In this document: in pieces, positions 35,014 through 44,095 of the stretch
Position numbering within the stretch: the first letter of the stretch is position 1
How the letters are laid out: the number at the start of each line of letters is the position of its first letter
Assembly: GCF_016775475.1 (NCBI RefSeq)
Contig: NZ_JAEUXJ010000003.1
Span: forward strand, 124,001-188,000
Reading direction: 5' to 3'
Length of the DNA: 64,000 nt
Source: Belnapia mucosa
Lineage (GTDB): Bacteria > Pseudomonadota > Alphaproteobacteria > Acetobacterales > Acetobacteraceae
Program-made: the position numbers and the translations under genes
The notes under the pieces: model-generated
What the model was told of the DNA's origin: nothing
The model's input: the letters and a program-made list of their open reading frames with translations, nothing else
Databases searched by the model: none

Positions 35014-36723
35014 ATGGAATATCTCAGGCAGTTGGCGCTGCGGGCCGATGCGGCCTGGCGGCTGGGGCCGCGGCCGGTGCTGCTGGCCACCTGGGACCGC
35101 TCCCTGCCGGCCCGTGCCCTGGCGTGCCGGGCGCTGGCCGATGCGCCGGTGCCGGGCGGCCCCTGGTGGCCGGATACGGCGCCGCCCCCGCCGCCGCTGC
35201 CCGCCGCTCACTGCGCCGAGTTGCTGGCCTGCGCCACCGCTCTCGGCCCCGCCGATTGGCATGGCCCCTTTCCGCCGACCGCGCCAGCCTTCGGGATGGA
35301 TCTCTTCGGTCCCGGTGATATCCGCCCGGTCTGGGAACGCAATCGCTGGGCGGAGCTGCCGCTGCTAGCCCAGGCGGCACGGCTGGCCCCCGCCGCCGGC
35401 CATGGCGCCCGGGCGGCGGCGCTGCTGGCGGATTGGGCGGCGCGCAACTCGCCCTTCCGCGGCCCGAACTGGGCCTCGGGGCAGGAGGCGGCGTTGCGCG
35501 CCTTGCATGCCGCGCTGGCGCTCGGCCTGCTCGGGGCTCCGCCGCCCGCCGGGCTGCGGGCGCTGCTGGGGCTGCATGGCCGCCGCATCGCCGCGACGCC
35601 GGCCTATGCCATGGCGCAGGACAACAACCACGCGATCTCGGAACCTGCCGGGCTGCTCGCCTGCGGCCTGCTGCTGGGGGAGTCCGACTGGATCGCGCTG
35701 GGCGAGCGCCGGCTGGCGGCGGCGCGGCGCCGGCTGGTCGGCGCGGATGGCGGCTTCGCCCAGCTCTCGCCCGGCTATCACCGGCTACTGCTGGACGTGC
35801 TGGCGGTGACCGCCTGGCTGCGCCGCCGCCATGGTCTGCCGCCCTGGCCGGAGGACCCGGCGCCGGTGCTCTGGCTGCACCGCCTGACCGATCCCGCGAC
35901 CGGCGCCACCCCGCGCATCGGCCACCAGGACGGCTCCGCCTTCGCCGACCTCGCCTTGGCCGGCCCCGCCGATGCCCGGCCGAGCCTGGAACGCGCCGCC
36001 CGGCTGCTCGCCGGCCGCTCCGCCGACCTCCCGGACGATTCCGGCTGCGCCTGGCTCGGCCTCGCCGCCGGGCCGGCGCTGCCCGCGGCGCCCGCGCGCT
36101 GGCAGGCCGGCGGCATCGCCGCCTGGCAGGAAGGCCCGGCCCGCGCCCTCCTGCGGATCGGCCCGCTGCGCTTCCGCCCGGCCCATGCCGACCTGCTGCA
36201 TTGCGATCTCTGGGACGGGCCGCTGAACCTGCTACGGGATGGCGGGACCGGCGCCTATAATCCCTGGCACCGCGCCCTGGCCGCCACCGCCGCCCACAAC
36301 ACGGTGGAATTCGACGGCGCGGACCAGATGCCTGCCCTCTCCCGCTTCCTGCACGCCCGCTGGCCGCGCTGCGGCCCGCTGCCGGATGGCGGCTGGCTGC
36401 AGGACCATCGCGGCAACCGGCAGGAACGCCACATTGCCGTGGCGGGCCGGCGCTGGCGGATCCAGGACCGGCTCTCCGGCCCCTGGCGGGAGGCGGCGCT
36501 GCGCTGGCGCCTCGCCCCCGGCGAGTGGCGGCTGACAGCGGATGGCCTCGCCGGCCCCCTTGCCCGGTTCCGCCTCTCGGCCGATGCGCCCCTGGCGCTC
36601 AGCCTCGAAGCCGGCGAGGAAAGCCCCGCCTATGGCGAGGTGCGGCCCGCCCCGGTCGTGGTCGCCCGTCTCCGCGCCCCGGCCAGCCGGATCGAGACGC
36701 TCATCACGCTTCCGGACCGATAG
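35014..36723 (+). CDS. Heparinase II/III-family polysaccharide lyase-like protein
   Basis: The 569-residue protein has an N-terminal alpha/alpha-barrel with DNNHAISEPAGLLACGLLL and GFAQLSPGYHRLLLDVLA, holding the family's catalytic Asn/His and Tyr region. A C-terminal beta-sandwich follows, with HADLLHCDLWDGPLNLLRDG and AATAAHNTVEFDGADQ (PF07940). Members cleave uronic-acid-containing polymers, and related genes sit in bacterial exopolysaccharide loci where they may trim or release the polymer. No signal peptide is obvious from the ATG at 35014, which is odd for a lyase acting on exported polymer. It heads the forward operon with the Wzz-like, ligase-like and sugar transferase genes. Confidence 0.87.
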   Translation: MEYLRQLALRADAAWRLGPRPVLLATWDRSLPARALACRALADAPVPGGPWWPDTAPPPPPLPAAHCAELLACATALGPADWHGPFPPTAPAFGMDLFGPGDIRPVWERNRWAELPLLAQAARLAPAAGHGARAAALLADWAARNSPFRGPNWASGQEAALRALHAALALGLLGAPPPAGLRALLGLHGRRIAATPAYAMAQDNNHAISEPAGLLACGLLLGESDWIALGERRLAAARRRLVGADGGFAQLSPGYHRLLLDVLAVTAWLRRRHGLPPWPEDPAPVLWLHRLTDPATGATPRIGHQDGSAFADLALAGPADARPSLERAARLLAGRSADLPDDSGCAWLGLAAGPALPAAPARWQAGGIAAWQEGPARALLRIGPLRFRPAHADLLHCDLWDGPLNLLRDGGTGAYNPWHRALAATAAHNTVEFDGADQMPALSRFLHARWPRCGPLPDGGWLQDHRGNRQERHIAVAGRRWRIQDRLSGPWREAALRWRLAPGEWRLTADGLAGPLARFRLSADAPLALSLEAGEESPAYGEVRPAPVVVARLRAPASRIETLITLPDR

Positions 36724-36764
36724 CGGAGTGAAACGTATCCGTATCGTCCTGTAGCCTTCGCCCC

Positions 36765-37649
36765 ATGCCGCTCGAGGAATTGCTGCAGGGGATCTGGGCA
36801 CGACGCTGGCCGGTGGCGCTGGCGGCGGCACTCCTGCTCGGCTTCGGTGCGGCGCTGATCCTGGTCTGGCCGCGGTACTATGTCGCCCAGGCCATGGTCG
36901 CCCCGGCCGAGACCAGCGGCGTCGCCACCTCCACCCTGATGTCGCCGACGCCGCTGCTGCAGGGCGGGCTGCTGGACAACCGGCCGGGCGGCAATTTCGG
37001 CATCTATCTCGATGCCCTCCGCGCCCCCGAGGCGGCGGCCATGCTGGCGCGCGACACGGACCTCCTGGCGCATCTGACCGAGCTGCGCGGCGCCGGCCCG
37101 TTCGGCGCCCTGCGGCGCGCCTTCGGCTGGCGGATCGAGGCCGATCTCGACGATGCCGAGACCTGGCTGGAACGCCGCTTCGCCGCCACCCAGGGCATCG
37201 CCACCACCACCGTCACCCTGACGCTGGAACACCGCGGCCGCGCCGCCGCCCTCGACGCGCTGCGCCGCCTGCACGCCCTCGCCGAGGCCAAGGTCCGCGC
37301 CGACCTCACGGATCAGGCGCGGCAGCGCATTGCCGCCATCCAGGCGCGGCTCGCCGCCGAGCGCGACCTGTTCCAGCGCAACGCCCTGTTCGAGCTGCTG
37401 GCGGCGCAGCAGCGCATCGCCTTGGTCCTTGCGGCGGAGGAGGCGGTGGCGGCGCGGCTGGTCTCGGCGCCGATGGTCGAGATCCGGCCCTCGCTGCCCA
37501 ACCGGCCGCTGCTGCTGGTGCTGCTGGCGGTGGCGGCGCCGCTTGCCGCCCTGCTCGGCGCCGCCTGCCTGGTGCTGCTGCGCGGACCGGTGCGAAGCTG
37601 GCAATACGAACTGCCGATCGGCCGCCAGGGCTATGGCGCGGCGGATTGA
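36765..37649 (+). CDS. Wzz-like polysaccharide chain-length/co-polymerase protein
   Basis: The 294-residue protein has a membrane helix near each end (about 17-34 and 249-272), a periplasmic domain between them, and a coiled-coil-like stretch before the second helix (about 175-225, QARQRIAAIQARLAAERDLF). This is the topology of Wzz/PCP proteins, which set polymer length. SAPMVEIRPSLPNRPLLL just before the second helix is the usual Pro-rich motif (P.xP.xP in relatives). It has no cytoplasmic tyrosine-kinase domain. It starts 41 bases after the lyase gene and overlaps the next gene by 17 bases, so it is part of one operon. Confidence 0.85.
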   Translation: MPLEELLQGIWARRWPVALAAALLLGFGAALILVWPRYYVAQAMVAPAETSGVATSTLMSPTPLLQGGLLDNRPGGNFGIYLDALRAPEAAAMLARDTDLLAHLTELRGAGPFGALRRAFGWRIEADLDDAETWLERRFAATQGIATTTVTLTLEHRGRAAALDALRRLHALAEAKVRADLTDQARQRIAAIQARLAAERDLFQRNALFELLAAQQRIALVLAAEEAVAARLVSAPMVEIRPSLPNRPLLLVLLAVAAPLAALLGAACLVLLRGPVRSWQYELPIGRQGYGAAD

Positions 37650-38859
37650 GGCCGGCACGCTGGCAGCCGGCACCGGCCTGCTCGCCGCCACGCTGCAATT
37701 CGCCGGGGCGCTGAAATCCCTGCCCGGGCTGGCTGCCCTTCCCTTCGACCTGACCCTGCTGGCGGCGCTGCTGCTGCTGCCCTCGCTGCTCCTGCTGCTG
37801 GCGTTGCGGCGCTGGCATCTGGGGCGCGGGCTCGCCCTGCCGCTCGCCGGGCTCGCCGGATTGCTGCCCTGGCTGGTGCTGGCCGGAAGCTGGAGCGCCT
37901 CCCGCACCGTGCTGGCGGAGAAGCTGCCGCAGGTGGTGCTGCTCGGCCCGGCCATGCTGGGGGCGGGGCTGCTGGTCGGGGCCGATCCGCCGACGCTCCG
38001 CCGCTTCGCCGCGGCGGTGGTGGCGATCGGGCTGCTGGTCGGTGCCGGCATCGCCTGGGGCCTGGCGACCGATCAGGTGGTGCTGGGGGGCGAGGTCGGC
38101 GCCGATCCGGGCCGGGTGCGGGTGCAGTATCAGATCGCCGGCCTCGCCATCGCCTGCGCCGGCGGGCTGGCGGCGCTGCGACTGACCGAAGCCCGGGGCA
38201 GTGCCCGGCTCGGCTGGACGGCGGCGCTGCTGGCGCTCGCCGCCGCCTCCCTCATCCCCGGCGGGCGGGCGGCGGCGCTGGGCCTCGGCCTTGGCATTGC
38301 GGCGGCGCCGGCGCTGCGCTTCGCGCTGCTGGGCCGGGCGGGCACGGCGCTGCTCTGGCTGGCCGGCGCGGCGGCGCTGGGCGGCGCGGCGCTGGCCCTG
38401 CTGCTCGCCCTGCCGGCGGAGATGGCGGCACTCCGCACCCTCGACCGCTTCTTCGGCGACCCGGCCGAGGCAGTGCCGGCGCGGGTGATCCTCTGGCGCG
38501 AGGCGCTGGACTGGGCCGGGCGGGCGGCGCCCTGGGGGCTCGGCACCGGCGGCTTTACGCTTGCCGCCGGCAGCGGCGACGACCGCAGCCTGCACCCGCA
38601 TAACCATGCGCTGGAGATGCTGGCCGAGGCCGGACTGCCGGGCTTCGGGCTCTGGCTGCTGGCCTTCGGCGGCGGGGTGGCGCTGGCCCTGGCGCAGGCA
38701 AGGCGGGTGGCGCCGGGCCGGGCGGCGCGGATCGCGGCGCTGACCCTGCCGGTGGCGCTGACCGCGATGGTCTCCACCGATACCGGCAATCGCATGGCCT
38801 GGTTCGCCCTCGGCCTGCTGCTCTCCCTCGCGGTGGAGGCGCGGCCGCGGCATGTATGA
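37633..38859 (+). CDS. O-antigen ligase/polymerase-like membrane protein (Wzy/WaaL family)
   Basis: The 408-residue protein from ATG 37633 has about eleven hydrophobic helices. A periplasmic loop near residue 280-330 contains VILWREALDWAGRAAPWGLG and HPHNHALEMLAEAGLPGFGL; the HxHN-type motif is characteristic of the Wzy_C/WaaL superfamily, which polymerises or ligates undecaprenyl-linked glycans in the periplasm. Whether it is polymerase or ligase cannot be told. It overlaps the Wzz-like gene upstream and the sugar transferase downstream, so the three are probably co-translated. Confidence 0.85.
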   Translation: MARRIEAGTLAAGTGLLAATLQFAGALKSLPGLAALPFDLTLLAALLLLPSLLLLLALRRWHLGRGLALPLAGLAGLLPWLVLAGSWSASRTVLAEKLPQVVLLGPAMLGAGLLVGADPPTLRRFAAAVVAIGLLVGAGIAWGLATDQVVLGGEVGADPGRVRVQYQIAGLAIACAGGLAALRLTEARGSARLGWTAALLALAAASLIPGGRAAALGLGLGIAAAPALRFALLGRAGTALLWLAGAAALGGAALALLLALPAEMAALRTLDRFFGDPAEAVPARVILWREALDWAGRAAPWGLGTGGFTLAAGSGDDRSLHPHNHALEMLAEAGLPGFGLWLLAFGGGVALALAQARRVAPGRAARIAALTLPVALTAMVSTDTGNRMAWFALGLLLSLAVEARPRHV

Positions 38860-39439
38860 GGCGGGCGGCAAGCGCCTGATGGACCTTGCCGGCGCCGCCT
38901 TGCTGCTGGTCCTGCTGGCGCCGTTGCTGCTGGGCGTGGCGCTGGCCGTCCGCCTCGCCCTCGGCCGGCCGGTGCTGTTCCGCCAGGTCCGGGCCGGGCG
39001 GGATGGCCGGCCCTTCACCCTGCTGAAATTCCGCAGCATGGCCGAAGGCCCGGGCGAGGATGCCGCGCGTCTCTCGCGCTTCGGACGGAAGCTCCGCGCC
39101 AGTGCCCTGGATGAGCTGCCGCAACTGCTGAACGTGCTGCGCGGGGAGATGAGCCTGGTCGGCCCGCGGCCGCTGCCGCCGGACTACACGCCGCTGTTCA
39201 GCCCTGGGCAGGCGGCGCGGCTGCGGGTCCGGCCGGGGCTCGCCGGGCTGGCCCAGGCGGCGGGGCGCAATGCCCTTCCCTGGGGACCGCGCCTCGCGCT
39301 CGATGCCGCCTATGCGGCACGCCCGAGCTTCCTCGGCGATCTGCGGCTGATCCTCCGCTGCGCCCTGCTGGCGCTGCGCGGCCAGGGCGCCACGGCGCCC
39401 GGCCACGCCACCATGCCGGCCTTCCGCGGCGAGGACTGA
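38852..39439 (+). CDS. Small monotopic sugar-1-phosphate transferase (PglC/WcaJ C-terminal type)
   Basis: The 195-residue protein has one N-terminal re-entrant membrane helix (about 10-35) and the bacterial sugar transferase domain: VLFRQVRAGRDGRPFTLLKF, the catalytic Asp-Glu in SALDELPQLLNVLRGEMSL, VGPRPLPPDYTPLF and VRPGLAGLAQAAGRN. It transfers a sugar-1-phosphate to undecaprenyl phosphate, the first membrane step of polysaccharide repeat synthesis. It overlaps the ligase-like gene by eight bases and ends the operon 11 bases from the convergent CoA ligase. It is the second initiating enzyme in the locus, from a different family than the WecA-like protein. Confidence 0.92.
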   Translation: MYEAGGKRLMDLAGAALLLVLLAPLLLGVALAVRLALGRPVLFRQVRAGRDGRPFTLLKFRSMAEGPGEDAARLSRFGRKLRASALDELPQLLNVLRGEMSLVGPRPLPPDYTPLFSPGQAARLRVRPGLAGLAQAAGRNALPWGPRLALDAAYAARPSFLGDLRLILRCALLALRGQGATAPGHATMPAFRGED

Positions 39440-39450
39440 CCGCCCTGCCC

Positions 39451-40926
39451 CTACCGGTCGTTGGCTCTGGCCGCGATCTGCCGCAGCGCCTGCAGCTCCA
39501 CCTTGCCGAGGGCGGTGCGCGGCAGCGCCGTCACCGTCACCACCGCGCGCGGGTGCTTGAAGCGGGCCAGCCGTCCCTCGCAATAGGCCAGCATCGCGGC
39601 CGGGTCGAAGCCCGGCCCCGGCACCACCACCGCCACCGGCACCTCGCCCCAGCGCGGATCGGGCCGGCCGCAGACCGCGACCTCGCGCACGCCCGGCACC
39701 TCGCGCAGCACCCGCTCCACCTCCAGCGGTGCGATATTCTCGCCGCCCGAGATGATCAGGTGCTTGAGCCGGTCGGTGAACCAGAAGCGCCCCTCGGCAT
39801 CGCGGTGCCCGACATCGCCGGTGGCGAACCAGCCATCGCGCCAGGCGGCCTCGCTCTCCTCCGCCCCGTTCCAGTAGCTGCGGGCAATGTGGTGGCCGCG
39901 CAGCTCGATCTCGCCCGCCTTGCCGGGCGGCAGCGGCCGGCCCCGCGCATCCACCACCCGGGCACTGCCATAGAGCGCCTGACGCCCGATCGATCCGGGA
40001 TGGGCCAGCGCCTCCTCCCGGGTCTGGTAGATCGCGATCGGCCCGGTCTCGGTCGCGCCATAGACCTGCTGCACCGGGATGCCCCGCGCATGGAAGGCCT
40101 CGATCAGCGGCAGCGGCACTTCGGAGGAGCCGGCGCTGACTGCGCGCAGGCTGGACAGATCGGCGGTCGCCCAGGCGGGATGGGTGACCAGCGCCTGCAT
40201 CACCGCCGGCACCATCACCGTCAGGGTCGGGCGGAAGCTGGCGCAGGCCGCGAAGAAGGCCTCCGGCTCGAAGCGGGGCAGCAGCATCACCTCGGCCCCG
40301 AAGAGCAGCGCCGGCAGGGTCTGGATATTGAGCCCGCCGACATGGAACATCGGCAGCATCGTCAGCACCCGGTCCGTGGGGCCGAGCCCATGCATGTGCT
40401 GGCTGTTGAGCGCGTTGGTGAACAGCATGCGGTGGTTGAGCGGCACGCCACGCGGCCGGCCGGTGGTGCCGCTGGTATAGACCAGCAGCAGCATGTCCTC
40501 GAGTTCGAGCTGGAGCCGGGACGGATCCTCCTTCCGCTCCGCCCAGGCCGCCGTCGCATCCCGCACCGGGCAGTCGGCGGGCGCGGCCTGGCGCGCCAGC
40601 GCCTCCATCTCCGGCATGGCGAACAGCAGGGCGGCGCCGGAATCCTCGAGAATCTCGTGCAGCTCCGGCGCCGCCAGGCGCCAGTTCAGCGGCAGGTGCA
40701 GGCAGCCGATCCCGGCGCAGGCCAGCAGCAGCACGATCTGGCTGGGATGGTTGGGGCCGAGGAAGGCGATGCAGTCGCCATGGTCAATGCCCTCCCTCTC
40801 CAGCATGGCCATCGCGGCGCGGACCTGCCGGCCGAGCGCGCCATAGGTGATGAGCTCCTCGCCGTGGCGCAGCGCCAGCTTGTCCGGGCTGTGCTCGGCA
40901 TGGCGCTGAATCGTCCGGTAGATCAA
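39451..40926 (-). CDS. AMP-dependent acyl-CoA synthetase/ligase
   Basis: The 491-residue enzyme activates a carboxylic acid with ATP and joins it to CoA. The P-loop motif LVYTSGTTGRPRGVPLNHR, VYGATETGPIAIYQ, DGWFATGDVGHRD and the C-terminal catalytic-Lys motif RTALGKVE are intact. The TTG start at 40926 gives LIYRTIQRHAEHSPDK, as expected for the family, and overlaps the acyl-CoA dehydrogenase stop in TTGA. It is the last gene of the MarR-linked operon. Its acid substrate is unknown; given the neighbours it may be a ring-cleavage product or an aromatic acid. Confidence 0.92.
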   Translation of the reverse strand: MIYRTIQRHAEHSPDKLALRHGEELITYGALGRQVRAAMAMLEREGIDHGDCIAFLGPNHPSQIVLLLACAGIGCLHLPLNWRLAAPELHEILEDSGAALLFAMPEMEALARQAAPADCPVRDATAAWAERKEDPSRLQLELEDMLLLVYTSGTTGRPRGVPLNHRMLFTNALNSQHMHGLGPTDRVLTMLPMFHVGGLNIQTLPALLFGAEVMLLPRFEPEAFFAACASFRPTLTVMVPAVMQALVTHPAWATADLSSLRAVSAGSSEVPLPLIEAFHARGIPVQQVYGATETGPIAIYQTREEALAHPGSIGRQALYGSARVVDARGRPLPPGKAGEIELRGHHIARSYWNGAEESEAAWRDGWFATGDVGHRDAEGRFWFTDRLKHLIISGGENIAPLEVERVLREVPGVREVAVCGRPDPRWGEVPVAVVVPGPGFDPAAMLAYCEGRLARFKHPRAVVTVTALPRTALGKVELQALRQIAARANDR

Positions 40927-42164
40927 TCGGTCTCGCCTTTGTCGTAGAGCGCTTCCCGGCCGATGCGGTCGATGCAGAGTTCCGCCGTCCAGGGCAGCAT
41001 CAGGGAACCGCAGCGCGCATCGCGGTAGATGCGCTCCAGCGGCAGGGATTTCAGCATCGCCTGGCCGCCGCAGGTGCGAACCGCCTTGGCGGCGATGGCG
41101 GCGGCATTCTCCATCACGCTGTGCTGCGCCGCCCAGGCGCGCAGCACCTGTTCCTTCGTCGGGTCGGGCCCCGCCTCGGTGATCGCCTGGAACCACAGCG
41201 CCTTGGTCTGCTCCAGCATGACGCGCATCTCGGCGACGGCGATCTGCTTGGTCGGATACATCCGGCGCTTCACCGGTGGCGTGCCGGGATATTCGCCGCG
41301 CAGATAGGCGATGGTGAAGTCATAGGCCGCCTGGGCGAGGCCCATATAAGTCGGGCTCAGGGTGAGGAACATGTGCGGCCAGCGGCTGGCCGCCTGGAAA
41401 TAGAGGCCGGGCGGCATCAGCGCCGCATCCTCGCCGACGACGACATCGCGGAAGACGAGGTTGCGCGAGACGGTGCCGCGCATGCCGAGCGGATCCCACT
41501 CGCCCTCGACCGAGACGCCCGGCGCCTCGCGCGGCACCGCGAGATAGAGCGTGTCGCGCCGCGACAGCCGATCCTCCCCCTCGCGCGCCTCGGTGCAGAG
41601 GATGCCGTAGTAATCGGCATGTCCGGCGAGGCTGGCAAAGATCTTCCGGCCCGAGATGCGCCAGCCGCCAGGGACTCGCTGCGCCGTGGTGCCGAAGGCG
41701 GCGCCGCCCGCCGCCGCCGCCCCGCCCTCGGAGAAGGGCTGCGAGAAGACCGCGCCGTCGCGCAGGATGCGGTCGTAATGCAGCCGCCGCCGGCGGCGAT
41801 GCTCCACCCGCACCGCCTCCGGCATGTCCAGATCCTCGGTCAGCGGCCCGCTCCAGAGGGTGGAGCAGACATGCATGTTCCAGGTCAGCGCTGTCGCGCC
41901 GCAATAGCGGCCGAGTTCCGCCGCGGTCAGGCAATAGGCCCGGAAGCCGGCGCCGAGCCCGCCTTCCGCCGCCGGGATGCCGATGCCGAGCAGGCCGTTC
42001 CCGTGCATGTCGCGGTAATTCTCGGTCGGGAAGGATGCCTCGCGGTCCCAGCGGGCGGCACGCGGGGCCAGCACGGCCTGGCCGAATTCCCGCGCCAGGG
42101 CCGTGAGCCGCGCTTCCTGCTCGGTCAGGCGGAAGGCCGCGGGGTCGAAGAGCGGCGAGTCCAA
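40923..42164 (-). CDS. Acyl-CoA dehydrogenase family flavoprotein
   Basis: The 413-residue protein has the acyl-CoA dehydrogenase fold: an N-terminal helical domain (NGLLGIGIPAAEGGLGAG), a middle beta domain (VPGGWRISGRKIFASLAG), and a C-terminal four-helix domain (AVRTCGGQAMLKSLPLERIY). It should use FAD to oxidise an acyl-CoA; some members of this fold are instead flavin monooxygenases, and the catalytic base cannot be placed with confidence. The TTG start at 42164 has GGAGG seven bases upstream and begins just after the hydrolase stop. It forms one operon with the CoA ligase, hydrolase and NicX-like genes. Confidence 0.88.
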   Translation of the reverse strand: MDSPLFDPAAFRLTEQEARLTALAREFGQAVLAPRAARWDREASFPTENYRDMHGNGLLGIGIPAAEGGLGAGFRAYCLTAAELGRYCGATALTWNMHVCSTLWSGPLTEDLDMPEAVRVEHRRRRRLHYDRILRDGAVFSQPFSEGGAAAAGGAAFGTTAQRVPGGWRISGRKIFASLAGHADYYGILCTEAREGEDRLSRRDTLYLAVPREAPGVSVEGEWDPLGMRGTVSRNLVFRDVVVGEDAALMPPGLYFQAASRWPHMFLTLSPTYMGLAQAAYDFTIAYLRGEYPGTPPVKRRMYPTKQIAVAEMRVMLEQTKALWFQAITEAGPDPTKEQVLRAWAAQHSVMENAAAIAAKAVRTCGGQAMLKSLPLERIYRDARCGSLMLPWTAELCIDRIGREALYDKGETD

Positions 42165-42165
42165 C

Positions 42166-42945
42166 TCAGTCCTCCGCCACCCGGTCGAGGAAGCTGCACA
42201 GCATGGCGTTGAACTCCGTCGGCCGTTCGAGATGCGCGAGATGCCCCGCATAGGCGATGATCGCCATCCGCGCCCCGGGGATCGCGCCCGCCATCCCATG
42301 CATCACGGGGAAAGGCGCCAGCGCATCGGCCTCGCCCACCAGCACCAGGGTCGGCACCTCGACCCGGCCGAGATCGGCGCGGCGGTCGAAGGTGACGAGG
42401 GTGGCGAGCGCGGCGCGATAGCCACTCTCCGGCACCGCGGCCATGCTGGCGATGGCGGCCGGCGCCGCCTCGGGATCGGGGTCGTCGCCCAGCAGCCCCT
42501 CCACCACCTCCGGCGCCAGCGCCGCCATGCCCCGCCCGGCATCGAGCGGTGCGAGCCGCGCGGCGAGGAAGCGGTCGCGGAAGTCGGGGCCGCGGCCGCC
42601 GAAGGCCGGCGGGCTGGCATAGAGGACGAGGCTGCGTACCCGGTCGGGATAGGTGAGGGCGAATTCCAGCGCCACCATGCCGCCGATCGAATGGCCGACC
42701 AGGTCGGCGCGGTCGAGCTCCGCCGCATCCAGCATCCGCCCCAGCGCAGCGGCCAGCGCCGGGAAGCCCGGCTCCACCGGCGGCGAGGCGCCATAGCCCG
42801 GCATGTCCCAGGCCAGGACGCGGTAATCTTCCAGCGCCGGCAGGGTCGGGCCCCAGAGGCCGGAACCGCCGCCGATGCCGTGCAGCAGCACCAGGCCGCG
42901 CCGGCCCTCGCCGCTCTCGCGCCAAGTGGGAATGGCGTCGGTCAT
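42166..42945 (-). CDS. Alpha/beta hydrolase, NicD/PcaD-like
   Basis: The 259-residue cytoplasmic hydrolase has the oxyanion motif LLHGIGGGSGLW, the nucleophile S86 in GHSIGGM, an acid in LVGEADALAPF and the catalytic His in YAGHLAHLERP. The size suits enol-lactone hydrolases such as PcaD and N-formylmaleamate deformylase NicD. Because the gene directly follows and overlaps a NicX-like ring-cleaving dioxygenase (GTGA/ATGA-type four-base overlap), a deformylase or ring-fission hydrolase role is the best guess. Family-level identification is firm; the substrate is inferred. Confidence 0.85.
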   Translation of the reverse strand: MTDAIPTWRESGEGRRGLVLLHGIGGGSGLWGPTLPALEDYRVLAWDMPGYGASPPVEPGFPALAAALGRMLDAAELDRADLVGHSIGGMVALEFALTYPDRVRSLVLYASPPAFGGRGPDFRDRFLAARLAPLDAGRGMAALAPEVVEGLLGDDPDPEAAPAAIASMAAVPESGYRAALATLVTFDRRADLGRVEVPTLVLVGEADALAPFPVMHGMAGAIPGARMAIIAYAGHLAHLERPTEFNAMLCSFLDRVAED

Positions 42946-43979
42946 GGCAGCAGCTTTCCCTCATGGACCACCGGCTCGCCATCCAGGGTGATGGTGCAGC
43001 CGCGGACGGGGATGTCGAAATGCCCCTCGGTGAAGCGGCCGGCGAATTCATTGGCGCCGGTGGAGAACAGGAAATTGCCGGCGAAGGCGCGCAGCTCGGT
43101 GCCGTTGAAGTCGCGCCCGTCATACATCGCCAGCGCCTCGTAGCGGGCGCGGGGATTGAGGCCCCAGCCGACATGCGAGACGGCATAGGCGGCGCGGTCA
43201 CCCCAGGCGTCCAGGTAGCGGCGCATCATTTCGGCATCGGCTCCTTCCCCTTCGATGGTGACGATATGGTCCTCCGCAAGGGTCAGCCGCACCGGCCGTT
43301 CGAGGTAGCGCTTGAAGGTCAGGTTCACGTCGCCCGCATCGAGCACCAGCCGGCCCTCGACGCTGCCGGCGCGTGGGAAGGAGACAACGACGCCGCCCGG
43401 CCAATGCGCGACGGTGCCGGGCCGGTCGGTCCAGCCCCAGACGCCGGCGGTGGCCGCGCCCTCCATCACCACATGCAGGTCGGTCCCGGCAGCGGAGGTC
43501 ACATGCATCCGCCGCGCGGCGCGGGCCCGCTTCACCGCCGCCCGCACCGGCGCCTCGTCCTCCGGCCGGGGGACCAGCCGGGCCAGCGCCTCCGGATGCT
43601 CGTTCGAGACCATCATGACGCGGCTGCCGGCCTTCAGGATGGCGGGTAGTTCCGGCGCATGCAGCAGCCCCTCCAGCGTCAGGTCGAGGATGAGCGGCGC
43701 CGCGGCCAGCGCCGCCAGCACCGCCGGATGGCCGGCGATGGCGCGCGAGGCGCCGGTGGAGCGCACCGGCACCGGGGCGGTCGATGGCGGCGTCGGCAGG
43801 ATGCAGCGGAAGGGCCGGCAGCCGAGGCGGAGCGCGGCCAGTTCGGCCAGGTCGATGTTCAGGGCGCGGGACTGGCTTTCGCCGAGCAGGCAGACCGGCA
43901 GGCCGGGCGCCGCTCCGCAGAGCCGCAATACCGTCTCGAAGGCATCGATCCAGGGCGCCTCGATCCGATCCATCAGCAT
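42942..43979 (-). CDS. NicX-like (2,5-dihydroxypyridine 5,6-dioxygenase/M29-type) metalloenzyme
   Basis: The 345-residue protein belongs to the family shared by NicX and M29 aminopeptidases. The C-terminal half has H269 in SHVGWGLNP and the H320-x-D322 pair in EGHFDIP. These match in spacing the iron ligands I remember for NicX (His265, His318, Asp320). NicX opens 2,5-dihydroxypyridine to N-formylmaleamate. GAGAGGA precedes the ATG, and a second in-frame ATG lies two codons later. It is the first gene of a four-gene reverse operon and is divergent from a MarR regulator, as nicX-type genes are in the nic cluster. Substrate identity is inference, and an aminopeptidase role cannot be excluded. 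Confidence 0.72.
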   Translation of the reverse strand: MLMDRIEAPWIDAFETVLRLCGAAPGLPVCLLGESQSRALNIDLAELAALRLGCRPFRCILPTPPSTAPVPVRSTGASRAIAGHPAVLAALAAAPLILDLTLEGLLHAPELPAILKAGSRVMMVSNEHPEALARLVPRPEDEAPVRAAVKRARAARRMHVTSAAGTDLHVVMEGAATAGVWGWTDRPGTVAHWPGGVVVSFPRAGSVEGRLVLDAGDVNLTFKRYLERPVRLTLAEDHIVTIEGEGADAEMMRRYLDAWGDRAAYAVSHVGWGLNPRARYEALAMYDGRDFNGTELRAFAGNFLFSTGANEFAGRFTEGHFDIPVRGCTITLDGEPVVHEGKLLP

Positions 43980-44081
43980 GGTCCTCTCCGGCGGGTGATC
44001 CCGCTGTCCGATTCGTGTGACAATCTACCGGAGTTGAGATGCAGGAATATCGCGCAACCGAACGGATTTTTTGATATGATA

Positions 44082-44095
44082 GCGAATGTTTTCGC
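44082..44095. promoter_or_regulatory. Possible MarR operator upstream of the MarR gene
   Basis: GCGAA and TTCGC form a perfect five-base inverted repeat with a four-base spacer, inside a relatively AT-rich 135-base region between the NicX-like and MarR genes. TATGAT at 44075-44080 just upstream resembles a forward -10 box, but no good -35 is seen. MarR proteins usually bind such short palindromes near their own promoter. The arms are short, so chance is possible. Confidence 0.3.

Noticed and set aside
41196-42299. Longer N-terminal extensions of the CoA ligase and acyl-CoA dehydrogenase frames
   Set aside because: The extra residues are translated from the upstream neighbour in another frame; TTG starts at 40926 and 42164 give family-typical N termini and tight operon overlaps.
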